Shown here: one piece after another, positions 25,299 through 32,930 of the stretch
How positions within the stretch are numbered: position 1 is the stretch's first letter
Layout: the number at the start of each line of letters is the position of its first letter
Origin: Clostridiales bacterium oral taxon 876 str. F0540
GTDB taxonomy: Bacteria; Bacillota; Clostridia; Clostridiales; Clostridiaceae
DNA length: 64,000 nt
Assembly (NCBI GenBank): GCA_000466585.1
Contig: KE993508.1
Span: forward strand, 332,811-396,810
Direction of reading: 5' to 3'
The notes under the pieces: model-generated
The model's input: the letters and a program-made list of their open reading frames with translations, nothing else
Database searches by the model: none
Told to the model about the DNA's origin: nothing
Program-made: the position numbers and the translations under genes

Positions 25299-25409
25299 AA
25301 ATATTAAACACGGAAAAAGAAGGTGCCTTAGAAGACATAGCGATGAGCTAAACATATGCATACTCTACCATGTTCCCTGTGCTTTCCATATTTTCCGTGT
25401 TTAAAAATA
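25299..25409. mobile_element. MITE-like element, candidate
   Basis: A 101-bp segment (25304-25404) bounded by perfect 14-bp inverted repeats TTAAACACGGAAAA and TTTTCCGTGTTTAA, flanked by the direct repeat AAATA (25299-25303 and 25405-25409). No reading frame of its own. It could equally be a structured leader or terminator between asnS and mnmH. No second copy was seen in the window. Confidence 0.45.
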
Positions 25410-25428
25410 TGCTTATTACGTATTTATA

Positions 25429-26820
25429 TTAAAATTCTGATGTTCCAGGAGTTCTTGGGAATGGAATAACGTCTCTTATGTTAGCCATTCCAGTTAAATA
25501 CATCAGTATTCTTTCAAATCCTAACCCAAAACCTGAATGCACTGTTTCCCCATACTTTCGTAGTTCTAAATACCACCAGTAATCTTCCTTTTTAAGTCCA
25601 AGCTCTTCCATTCTAGCTTCAAGTACGCTTAATCTCTCTTCCCTTTGACTTCCGCCGATTATCTCGCCTATACCTGGAACTAAAAGATCTGTAGCAGCTA
25701 CAGTTTTGCCATCATCATTTAGTTTCATATAAAATGCTTTTATGTCCTTTGGATAGTCAGTAACAAATACTGGCTTTTTAAAGTGCTTCTCTGTTAAATA
25801 TCTTTCGTGCTCAGTTTGAAGATCTACTCCCCACTTAACTGGGTACTCAAATTTTTCTCCACATTTTTCTAATATTTCTATAGCTTCAGTGTAAGTAATT
25901 CTCCCAAAGTCTGAGCTTACTACATTATTCAGTCTATCAAACAAAGTGTTGTCAATAAACTTATTGAAAAACTCCATTTCTTCCGGAGCATTTTCCATAA
26001 CATAGTTTATTATATATTTAACCATGTCCTCAGCTACTTCCATATCATCCTTAAGATCTGCAAAAGCCATTTCCGGCTCAATCATCCAAAATTCAGCTGC
26101 ATGCTTAGTAGTATTTGAGTTTTCAGCCCTAAAGGTCGGACCAAAGGTATAAACGTTTCTAAATGCTAAAGCAAAGGTTTCTACGTTAAGCTGTCCGCTT
26201 ACTGTAAGGTTTGTTTCCTTTCCAAAGAAGTCTTTAGAAGTATCTATTTTCCCATCTTCCGTCTTTGGAATATTGTTTAAATCCATAGTTGTTACCCTGA
26301 ACATTTCTCCAGCACCTTCGCAGTCGCTTCCGGTAATTATTGGAGTATGAACATAAACAAAGCCTCTTTCCTGGAAGAACTTATGAATTGCAAATGCTGC
26401 TAAAGAACGTACTCTAAATACTGCTGAGAAAGTGTTGCTTCTCGGTCTTAAATGAGCTATTGTTCTCAAATATTCATAAGAGTGTCTTTTCTTTTGAAGC
26501 GGAAAATCTGAATGAGATAATCCTTCTATTATTATTTTCTTAGCCTTTATTTCGAAAGGCTGTTTAGATTCCGGTGTTAACTCTATAATACCTTCAACTG
26601 TGATTGATGAGCTTATAGGAAGCTTAGATACATCCTTATAATTATCAAGCTCACTCTCAAAAACTATCTGTACATTTTTAAAGAAGCTCCCATCATTTAA
26701 TTCTATAAAACCAAAGGCATTAGAAGCTCTAACCGTCCTTATCCATCCAGAAATGCTTACCATTTGACCGGCATATTTTTCTGTTTCTCTGTACAACTGT
26801 TTGATTACAACTGTTTCCAT
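25429..26820 (-). CDS. asnS: Asparaginyl-tRNA synthetase
   Basis: Class IIb aminoacyl-tRNA synthetase charging tRNA-Asn. It has an N-terminal OB-fold anticodon-binding domain (VSISGWIRTVRASNAFGFIE), motif 2 region FRAENSNTTKHAAEFWMIEPE (split) and motif 3 GFGLGFERILMYLTG near the C-terminus. 463 residues, full length. GGAGGAATTGT precedes the ATG. A T-box leader with an AAC specifier and a consensus promoter lie upstream, so expression should rise when tRNA-Asn is uncharged. Confidence 0.97.
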   Translation of the reverse strand: METVVIKQLYRETEKYAGQMVSISGWIRTVRASNAFGFIELNDGSFFKNVQIVFESELDNYKDVSKLPISSSITVEGIIELTPESKQPFEIKAKKIIIEGLSHSDFPLQKKRHSYEYLRTIAHLRPRSNTFSAVFRVRSLAAFAIHKFFQERGFVYVHTPIITGSDCEGAGEMFRVTTMDLNNIPKTEDGKIDTSKDFFGKETNLTVSGQLNVETFALAFRNVYTFGPTFRAENSNTTKHAAEFWMIEPEMAFADLKDDMEVAEDMVKYIINYVMENAPEEMEFFNKFIDNTLFDRLNNVVSSDFGRITYTEAIEILEKCGEKFEYPVKWGVDLQTEHERYLTEKHFKKPVFVTDYPKDIKAFYMKLNDDGKTVAATDLLVPGIGEIIGGSQREERLSVLEARMEELGLKKEDYWWYLELRKYGETVHSGFGLGFERILMYLTGMANIRDVIPFPRTPGTSEF

Positions 26821-26827
26821 TACAATT

Positions 26828-26868
26828 CCTCCTTATATTACTCGTTAAAGGTCATTTAGACCCTTAAT
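26828..26868 (-). repeat. Hairpin-RBS module before asnS
   Basis: Minus strand reads AAGGGTC-TAAAT-GACCTT, then AACGAGTAATATAAGGAGG. The same order (hairpin with TAAAT loop, GAGTAA, AAGGAGG) occurs in the duplicated leader of the mutS-like gene at 30969-31135, but without the extra central hairpin found there. Confidence 0.5.
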
Positions 26869-26893
26869 CTTTTTATACTTATTTTTAAATACA

Positions 26894-27152
26894 AAAAACC
26901 CCTCATCCCATAAAAATAATGGGACGAAAGGTTAACTTACGCGGTGCCACCCAAATTGCTTAAAAACAAGCCAGCTTACAAAGTACGTATAATACTTTCC
27001 AACTAATAACGTGTTGGCCTCGTCTAAGCCTACTTTAAACAATTTCGGTTAGAAACTCAGAGATGTTCTTCACTATAAGCTTCATACCAGACTTCCACCA
27101 GCGCTGGCTCTCTTTAAATCCATCCTATAGCTACTCTTCTCATCAATGTTGA
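26894..27152 (-). promoter_or_regulatory. T-box leader, asparagine-specific
   Basis: The leader begins near GAAGAGTAGCTATAGG (stem I), carries AAC in a specifier context (GTGAAGAACATCTC), and ends with the conserved T-box GGGTGGCACCGCG (26953-26941), followed by the intrinsic terminator TCGTCCCA...TGGGATGAGGGG with a T-run. This class senses uncharged tRNA by pairing the specifier with the anticodon and the T-box with the tRNA 3' end. The AAC codon agrees with the downstream asnS gene. Confidence 0.93.
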
Positions 27153-27174
27153 TAACTTAATTAAATTACTATAT

Positions 27175-27203
27175 ATTATACTGTTTATTGTAGTATATGT
27201 CAA
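27175..27203 (-). promoter_or_regulatory. Consensus sigma-A promoter of the T-box/asnS unit
   Basis: TTGACA (27203-27198), 17-base spacer, TATAAT (27180-27175): a perfect consensus on the minus strand, about 25 bases before the T-box leader. Confidence 0.92.
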
Positions 27204-27213
27204 TTATTAAAAT

Positions 27214-29061
27214 TTAAACTAACTTTTCTAAAATTTTATTGCTTCTTTCAATAAAATCTGACATAGCATCAGCATCCATTTGTTTGTTTCCTATCAAGGC
27301 TAAGTCATATACATGCTCACAAATCATCTTAACATCATCTTTTCTGTTCTCATCTTTACTTATTGAAAGCAGAGAATTAATCAGTGCACTGTTATTATTT
27401 ATAATTAAAGTTTCTTCATTTGGGAACATATTCTTAACATCCATTCCTCCAAACATAGCACTCATTTCCTGCATTCTTCTTGACTGCTCAGATAAAAGCA
27501 TCATAGCAGGTATTCTTGAAGCTTTAAGACTTTCCACCTTAATAGTTATCTTATCATTTTGTATATTTGCCTTGAACAGTTCTTCCAATTCCTTTACAGC
27601 TGTTTCATTTATTACTTCTTCCTTGTTTTTAAGCACATCTGTAAGGTCTGAGTCAATTCTATTAAATTGAACTCCACTTTCTTTCATTTCAAGGAAATTG
27701 ATAAAGTGACTGTCAATTGCTGAATTTAATATTATAGCTTCAAGGTTATTTTCCATAAAGAGTTTTATATACTGAGCCTGCTGATTTTCATTATTTACAT
27801 AAAACACCTTTTTATCATGCTTATCCTTATTATTTTCAAGATATTGTGAAAGTGTTTTGTATTCACCATTAGTAGTCTTGAAAATTAATATATCCTTCAC
27901 CTTGTCATAAAAGCTTTCATCTCTCATACAGCCATATTTAATGAAAACATTGATATCATCCCAAAAGCTGTTATACTTTTCTCTTTCCTTCTTGAAAAGC
28001 TCAGTAAGCTTATCAGCTACTTTCTTAGTTATATGCTTTGAAATCTTAATAACATTGGCATCCTTTTGGAGGAAGCTTCTTGAAACATTAAGAGGAAGAT
28101 CTGCACAATCTATAACTCCTTTTAAAAGAAGTAAAAATTCTGGGATTATTTCTTTTATATTATCTGCAACGTAAACTTGATTATTATAAAGCTTTATTTG
28201 TCCTTCACTTGCATCAAGTTCATGCTTTAACTTAGGGAAGTATAATATTCCCTTTAGGTTAAATGGATAATCTACGTTTAAATGTATCCAGAATAAAGGC
28301 TCATTAAAGTCCATGAATACTTTTCTGTAGAACTCCTTGTATTCTTCTTCTGTGCAGTCTTTTGGGTTTTTCATCCAAAGAGGATGAGTATCATTAAGCG
28401 GAGCATTTTCTTCCTTCTTATCTGACTTATCATCTTCCAGATAAATTTCAATAGGAAGAAACGCGCAATGCTTCTTAATTATTTCTCTTAATTTATATTC
28501 CTCTAAAAACTCTTTTCCTTCTTCATCAACATACAAAGTAATAGTAGTGCCTCTTTCTTTTCTATCAGAAGCTTCCATTTCATACTCTGTTCCCCCGGAG
28601 CATATCCATCTTACGGCTTCAGCACCTTCCTGATAAGATAAGGTATCAATAACTACCTTCTCTGCTACCATAAAGGATGAGTAAAAACCAAGTCCGAAAT
28701 GACCAATTATCTGATTTGCTTCATCCATTTTATCCTTGTACTTTGCAATAAAATCTTCAGCTCCGGAAAAAGCCACCTGATTTATATATTTTTTAACTTC
28801 TTCATCAGTCATTCCAATACCGTTATCTATGAATTTAATTGTGTTTGCATCCTTATTAAAGACTACTCTTACTTCATATTTTGTATTTTCTTCTACTTTA
28901 GCTTCACCAATAGAAGCCAATCTTTTTAGTTTGCTTATAGCGTCGCTGCCATTGCTGATAAGCTCTCTTACGAATATGTCCTTATCTGAATACAACCACT
29001 TTTTAATAATTGGAAAAATATTTTCTGTATGAATAGATATATTTCCATTTTCCTTATTCAT
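27214..29061 (-). CDS. htpG: Molecular chaperone HtpG (Hsp90 family)
   Basis: Cytosolic ATP-dependent chaperone of 615 residues. The GHKL ATP-binding motifs are near the N-terminus: ELISNGSDAISKL (here Asn-Gly rather than Asn-Ala), DNGIGMT, and GHFGLGFYSSFMVA. The middle domain contains the LPLNVSRSFLQ motif with the arginine that contacts ATP. AGGAGGG lies before the ATG. No CIRCE element was seen upstream; a sigma-A promoter is at 29114-29142. The asnS promoter starts only ten bases after its stop. Confidence 0.96.
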   Translation of the reverse strand: MNKENGNISIHTENIFPIIKKWLYSDKDIFVRELISNGSDAISKLKRLASIGEAKVEENTKYEVRVVFNKDANTIKFIDNGIGMTDEEVKKYINQVAFSGAEDFIAKYKDKMDEANQIIGHFGLGFYSSFMVAEKVVIDTLSYQEGAEAVRWICSGGTEYEMEASDRKERGTTITLYVDEEGKEFLEEYKLREIIKKHCAFLPIEIYLEDDKSDKKEENAPLNDTHPLWMKNPKDCTEEEYKEFYRKVFMDFNEPLFWIHLNVDYPFNLKGILYFPKLKHELDASEGQIKLYNNQVYVADNIKEIIPEFLLLLKGVIDCADLPLNVSRSFLQKDANVIKISKHITKKVADKLTELFKKEREKYNSFWDDINVFIKYGCMRDESFYDKVKDILIFKTTNGEYKTLSQYLENNKDKHDKKVFYVNNENQQAQYIKLFMENNLEAIILNSAIDSHFINFLEMKESGVQFNRIDSDLTDVLKNKEEVINETAVKELEELFKANIQNDKITIKVESLKASRIPAMMLLSEQSRRMQEMSAMFGGMDVKNMFPNEETLIINNNSALINSLLSISKDENRKDDVKMICEHVYDLALIGNKQMDADAMSDFIERSNKILEKLV

Positions 29062-29113
29062 TAAAAACCCTCCTTCTGCTGTATTCTAAATATTCTTTTG
29101 TATTCCATGAAAT

Positions 29114-29142
29114 ATTTTATTACGGTTAAGAAATAATGTCAA
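29114..29142 (-). promoter_or_regulatory. Sigma-A promoter of htpG
   Basis: TTGACA (29142-29137), 17-base spacer, TAAAAT (29119-29114) on the minus strand. Confidence 0.82.
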
Positions 29143-29157
29143 TATATGGGCAAATAT

Positions 29158-30960
29158 CTATTCGTCAAATTTGATCCCAGCCATTTTCATAAGATATATT
29201 GCATTTCTTGTTGTGGATATACCTTCTCTTAACTTATAGTCAAAGTATATTTCATTATCCTTGTAATGCTCTAAAAAATGATAATTCTTAACCTTATTAT
29301 TTTTATCTTCAAGGCTTCCTAGTTCTAAATCATGTGTAGACACCAATCCTAATGCATTATCTTCGCTTAACCTATTAATTAGTGTTTCTGCTCCTAAATG
29401 TCTGTCTATAGAGTTTGTTCCTTTAAAAATCTCATCTAAAAGGAAAAATATCGGTTTCCCCTCACTTACAGCTTGAACAATCATTTTAATTCTAAGTATT
29501 TCTGCATAAAAAGAGGATATGCTCTTTTCAAGATTGTCTCCTATTCTCATACAAGTGTATATGCTCATAAGAGAACAATTAAACTCCTCAGCACAAACAG
29601 GAGCACCTGCATAGGCAAGCACTAAGTTAATACCTATAGTTCTTAGGAAAGTGCTTTTTCCCGACATATTAGAGCCTGTTATTAGAAGTATGTTTGCTTT
29701 ATCTCCCATTATAACATCGTTGCTTACTCGGCTGTAAGGCAGAAGTGGATGGGCAAGTGATCTTGCCTTTATCTCCATAGTTTCATTGAATACAGGCATG
29801 CACCACTCTGGATTATCAAAGAAAATTCCTGAAAGGCTGGATAAAGCTTCAAACTCTCCAATTACCTTTAGCCATCCTTCTAAATCCTTGCCATATTGTC
29901 TCTTCCATTTCTCCAAGCTTATAATCAAATTATAATCCCATAATAATAGAACATTTAGTATTATACTGAACAAATTTTTTCTATCGGAAATCTTACTGTT
30001 AATGTTAGTAAGCTTCTTTATAGCTTCTGAAGCTCTTATTCCATTTCTGCAGTTCAAATTGCCTTGAAGGTCTTTTAGAAGCTTAGATTTGTATTTATGC
30101 TTTTCAATTAGTTTAATCATTCTTTCGTAGGATTTTATATTGTTCTTATAATAAAATGCCGTTTCTAAAACTTCATCTCTCACCTTTTCTCCAAGCTTAA
30201 GAATAACTATGTTAACAGCTATAAAAATTAAAGGCAACGCATATCCTGTGCCCGGTTTCAAAAAATAATATGCTATAGAGCCACATGTAATTATCGGCAT
30301 AATTATAAGCATCAGCTTAAAATAGAATTTATCAACAAGCTGTACTTTTAAGCCGGACCATACAAGAAGTTCTTGAATGTTCTGCTTGCTTATATTTATT
30401 AAATTCCCTTCTGCATTAAGTCTTTGTCTTAAGCTTATTTTATTAACTAATTCTTTTATAGACTGCTGCCTTTGTATTATTTCATCTTTATTTAAATCCG
30501 CATTCGAAAGCAACTCACTAAGTCTTTCTCGACCACTAGTGGTTGATGCTGTATTTAACCACTGAAACAGAGAGCTCTTTCCAAAAACATCAAGATCATC
30601 CGAATAACTATGTTCAGGATTGTTAAATTCTTCTCCGGTATCTATAAATTCCTTCCACTGACCTTTTATACGTTTAATCGAAGTTTCATTAACATCATAT
30701 AAAGCCTGTGTTAAATTTCTATTCATAATTATTTTTCCATGCTTATCAACCAGCAGTACAAAACTAATTAAAGAAACTATTAATATTGCACTTGAAATAT
30801 AAAAGTGCTTGTGAAAAATAAAAAATATCGAAAATCCAAAACCTGATAAAAATATAATAAGTCTTAAAGCACTAATAAAATTAATAGTATTCTTTTGTTT
30901 CTTCAAAAAAGTATCGTAATGTCTTTTTCTTTTTTCGTATATGTTTTCTATGTTATGCAA
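29158..30960 (-). CDS. Membrane-anchored MutS-family ATPase
   Basis: 600-residue protein whose C-terminal third is a MutS ATPase domain: P-loop GSNMSGKST (about 429-437), Walker B FFLLDEIFKGTNS (about 502-514) and STHD switch histidine (about 543). Unlike MutS it lacks the mismatch-recognition domain; instead it has two hydrophobic spans at about residues 27-70 and two more near 218-255, so it is probably in the membrane. The helical core region in between is MutS-like. The start is TTG at 30958-30960 with AAAAGGAGG upstream. Function of this subfamily is not established; mismatch repair should not be assumed. Confidence 0.88.
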   Translation of the reverse strand: MHNIENIYEKRKRHYDTFLKKQKNTINFISALRLIIFLSGFGFSIFFIFHKHFYISSAILIVSLISFVLLVDKHGKIIMNRNLTQALYDVNETSIKRIKGQWKEFIDTGEEFNNPEHSYSDDLDVFGKSSLFQWLNTASTTSGRERLSELLSNADLNKDEIIQRQQSIKELVNKISLRQRLNAEGNLINISKQNIQELLVWSGLKVQLVDKFYFKLMLIIMPIITCGSIAYYFLKPGTGYALPLIFIAVNIVILKLGEKVRDEVLETAFYYKNNIKSYERMIKLIEKHKYKSKLLKDLQGNLNCRNGIRASEAIKKLTNINSKISDRKNLFSIILNVLLLWDYNLIISLEKWKRQYGKDLEGWLKVIGEFEALSSLSGIFFDNPEWCMPVFNETMEIKARSLAHPLLPYSRVSNDVIMGDKANILLITGSNMSGKSTFLRTIGINLVLAYAGAPVCAEEFNCSLMSIYTCMRIGDNLEKSISSFYAEILRIKMIVQAVSEGKPIFFLLDEIFKGTNSIDRHLGAETLINRLSEDNALGLVSTHDLELGSLEDKNNKVKNYHFLEHYKDNEIYFDYKLREGISTTRNAIYLMKMAGIKFDE

Positions 30961-30968
30961 AACATTAT

Positions 30969-31135
30969 CCTCCTTTTACTCGGATCACTGGGTAATTTAT
31001 GAGTGCTCGTTCCACTCGCAAATTACCCGCTAAAGTCCATTTAGGACTTTAGCCTCCTTTTACTTGGATCACTGGGTAGTTTATGAGTGTTCGCTCCGCC
31101 CTCAAGCTGACATCCAAAATCAATTTTGAACTTCG
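30969..31135 (-). repeat. Tandem 83-bp hairpin-RBS repeat in the leader of the MutS-like gene
   Basis: Copies start at 30969 and 31052 (plus-strand CCTCCTTTTACTCGGATCAC and CCTCCTTTTACTTGGATCAC), nearly identical for about 50 bases. The copy next to the gene forms GGGTAATTT/AAATTACCC (30990-31028) and CTAAAGTCC/GGACTTTAG (31030-31051) hairpins. Each copy ends with AAAAGGAGG on the minus strand; only the inner one precedes the gene. Confidence 0.75.
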
Positions 31136-31200
31136 ACCTACCTCAGGCTAATATTGCCAATTTTTATATATATTATATCTGCTTTTTGTAAAAATAAAAA

Positions 31201-31311
31201 GGGCTCTCTAAAAACAGCTAAACTTAACGTGGTATTTAAATCTTAAAAAATAAAAGCTTCATAAGATTTAAAATACCTTGCGATAGGTTTAGGCTGCTTC
31301 GTGACAGCCCC
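31201..31311 (-). repeat. Long-stem terminator-like repeat, copy A
   Basis: Minus strand reads GGGGCTGTCACGAAGCAGCC, then TAAACCTATCG, an inner stem (GGTATTTTAAATCTTA with TAAGATTTAAATACC), GTTTAGCTG and AGAGAGCCC, followed by TTTTTATTTTT. It lies just after the stop of the 31.3 kb gene and probably terminates it. A related copy is at 58907-58972. Confidence 0.7.
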
Positions 31312-31332
31312 TTAAATATTCTAGTTTTTATA

Positions 31333-31557
31333 CTATTCCCACTCCTCTATATTTTCAACACCATCAAATTGGAGTACTGCCCATTCTATAGCCTCTTTTG
31401 CATCTTCAAATTCCTTGTTAGTATTGCTTACATAGGAATATCCTTCTTTATCATCAACAGTTTGAATGAAAATTTCCAAGTCTTCACCTGTAATAGTTAT
31501 TTCTCCGTTATCCTCGAGAGCCTCTGCCATTTCTTGAATAAATTGTTCGTCATCCAT
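31333..31557 (-). CDS. Small acidic hypothetical protein
   Basis: 74 residues with a strongly acidic composition (Asp and Glu throughout, ending GVENIEEWE). No membrane span and no cysteine. GAGGGG lies seven bases before the ATG. I recognise no family. It has its own terminator-like repeat downstream and is not part of the neighbouring operon. Confidence 0.6.
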   Translation of the reverse strand: MDDEQFIQEMAEALEDNGEITITGEDLEIFIQTVDDKEGYSYVSNTNKEFEDAKEAIEWAVLQFDGVENIEEWE

Positions 31558-31691
31558 ATATGTTCCCCTCTTTCTTCATTTTCTTATATATATTACATAT
31601 TATTTCTAAAATTTATGCATATATAATCATAAAAAAATTAATTAGTGGCAAAATAAATTATGTTAAATTTTATATTATGGAGGATTAAATA

Positions 31692-31949
31692 ATGAAAAAA
31701 CACTACAGCGTTGTATTGATGTTTGATCAAAGTAATTGTGCAGTTAAGCAGATAAGCAAAAATACCTATGACCAAATTCAGGACATGAGAAAAAGAGGTC
31801 AGGATGATGAAACAATTGTAAAAAGCTTGACCGAAATTAATACTATGGAAGATAACATAGTCATAAATGGAATTACAATTCAAGAGGCTGAAGAACGAGC
31901 TCAAGGAGAAGGTGAAGATTACGTTGTTCTTCAAGCTTTTACAAGCTAA
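31692..31949 (+). CDS. Hypothetical 85-residue cytoplasmic protein
   Basis: Unrecognised soluble protein with an alternating hydrophobic start (MKKHYSVVLMFDQSN), a charged helical middle and an acidic end. The ATG is preceded by TATGGAGG. It ends in a clear terminator. It lies alone between divergent and converging neighbours; nothing in the context suggests a role. Confidence 0.6.
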   Translation: MKKHYSVVLMFDQSNCAVKQISKNTYDQIQDMRKRGQDDETIVKSLTEINTMEDNIVINGITIQEAEERAQGEGEDYVVLQAFTS

Positions 31950-31953
31950 AAAT

Positions 31954-31980
31954 AATCCGAGGCATTGTGCCTCGGAATTT
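31954..31980. terminator. Bidirectional terminator
   Basis: AATCCGAGGCA and TGCCTCGGAATT around a three-base loop, between converging genes. Confidence 0.88.
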
Positions 31981-31982
31981 AT

Positions 31983-32930
31983 TTATTTCAGACAATTTAA
32001 AACTTTAGAAGTTAAAGAGTCTATAACTGATTTATCAATGCTGTAGATTTCTGGATTTCCTGAAAGTTTGAAAGCTAGACTTTCTTCGCTTAAATCTTTT
32101 CCAAAATAAATATGCAGCTCATTTTTGCTATCCTTAAGCAGAAGTTCCGAGCTAGGTTTATCCAATCCATATTTTGATAAGGATTTATTATTATCTTCAA
32201 TAAAGTCTTTTATTTTCAGCCCTGTTATTGTGCTTAATAAATCTTGAAAATTATTGTCATCAACCTTCTTGTTATTAGTATTAGGAGTAGTTATAACCAA
32301 CTCATTTTTGTCATTAGCTTTTATTTCAATAACAGTATTATTTGCATTTATAAACTTCAGATATTTAATATCAGAATTATTTAAAGAAGTTATATTTCTA
32401 TCCCTGATATCATTTAAACTATAATTAAGACTTAAGCCTGCAGAACTAGAAATAGCATAAACGTTTGGATCATCCTTAATCATAATATAATATCTTGAAT
32501 TATCTGAAGTTTCATTTCCCAAACTTATAGTCTTTGAACTTCCATCCTCCATATAAGCTGTTGCAACTGCTTTTGGAGTCTTAAGACCATACTGCTCCAA
32601 GTCCTTTGAATCCTTATCTACAAGTCTGTCAGCACTTAAGCTCACAAAGTCCTCCACAATATTTCCTAAAAACTGTTCATCAAGCTTTATGCTTTCCTTT
32701 TGGCTAACTACCCATTTTGAAGACTTTCTTTCAAGTATGATATTTCCCTTTTCATTTGTAATATTAATTTTATTAATTTTACTCTGATCAAGTTTCAACA
32801 AATCAATCTTATTCTCAGATTTTTTATCTGCAGCACTCTTATCCTGAGGATGCTTAGTTAGATATGCATATGCGCTAATTAAAGCTGCTAGCGTAATTAT
32901 TAAAGCGATTATGCTCCAAAGCTTTCTCAT
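31983..32930 (-). CDS. DUF4340-domain membrane-anchored protein
   Basis: 315 residues: one N-terminal span (about 5-25), then repeated beta-rich DUF4340 segments (DLLKLDQSKINKINITN and VSQKESIKLDEQF regions, repeated later as FINANNTVIEI and TITGLKIKDFIEDN). Such proteins are found with ABC-2 permeases and GldG-like proteins in exporter or gliding-type clusters. The ATG at 32928-32930 overlaps the stop of the upstream GldG gene (ATGA) and has AGGAGGAG in front. Role unknown; probably an extracytoplasmic component of this ABC system. Confidence 0.85.
   Translation of the reverse strand: MRKLWSIIALIITLAALISAYAYLTKHPQDKSAADKKSENKIDLLKLDQSKINKINITNEKGNIILERKSSKWVVSQKESIKLDEQFLGNIVEDFVSLSADRLVDKDSKDLEQYGLKTPKAVATAYMEDGSSKTISLGNETSDNSRYYIMIKDDPNVYAISSSAGLSLNYSLNDIRDRNITSLNNSDIKYLKFINANNTVIEIKANDKNELVITTPNTNNKKVDDNNFQDLLSTITGLKIKDFIEDNNKSLSKYGLDKPSSELLLKDSKNELHIYFGKDLSEESLAFKLSGNPEIYSIDKSVIDSLTSKVLNCLK

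Noticed and set aside
25243..25338. N-terminal extension of mnmH
   Set aside because: The ribosome site is at the ATG 25240-25242 and the extension runs through the inverted-repeat element; family proteins begin at the rhodanese domain.
29158..30960. Calling this gene a mismatch-repair MutS
   Set aside because: The mismatch-recognition domain is absent and there are membrane spans; only the ATPase domain is MutS-like.
31638..31934. Reverse-strand frame opposite the 31.7 kb gene
   Set aside because: The plus-strand gene has a strong ribosome site and terminator; the reverse frame is its shadow.
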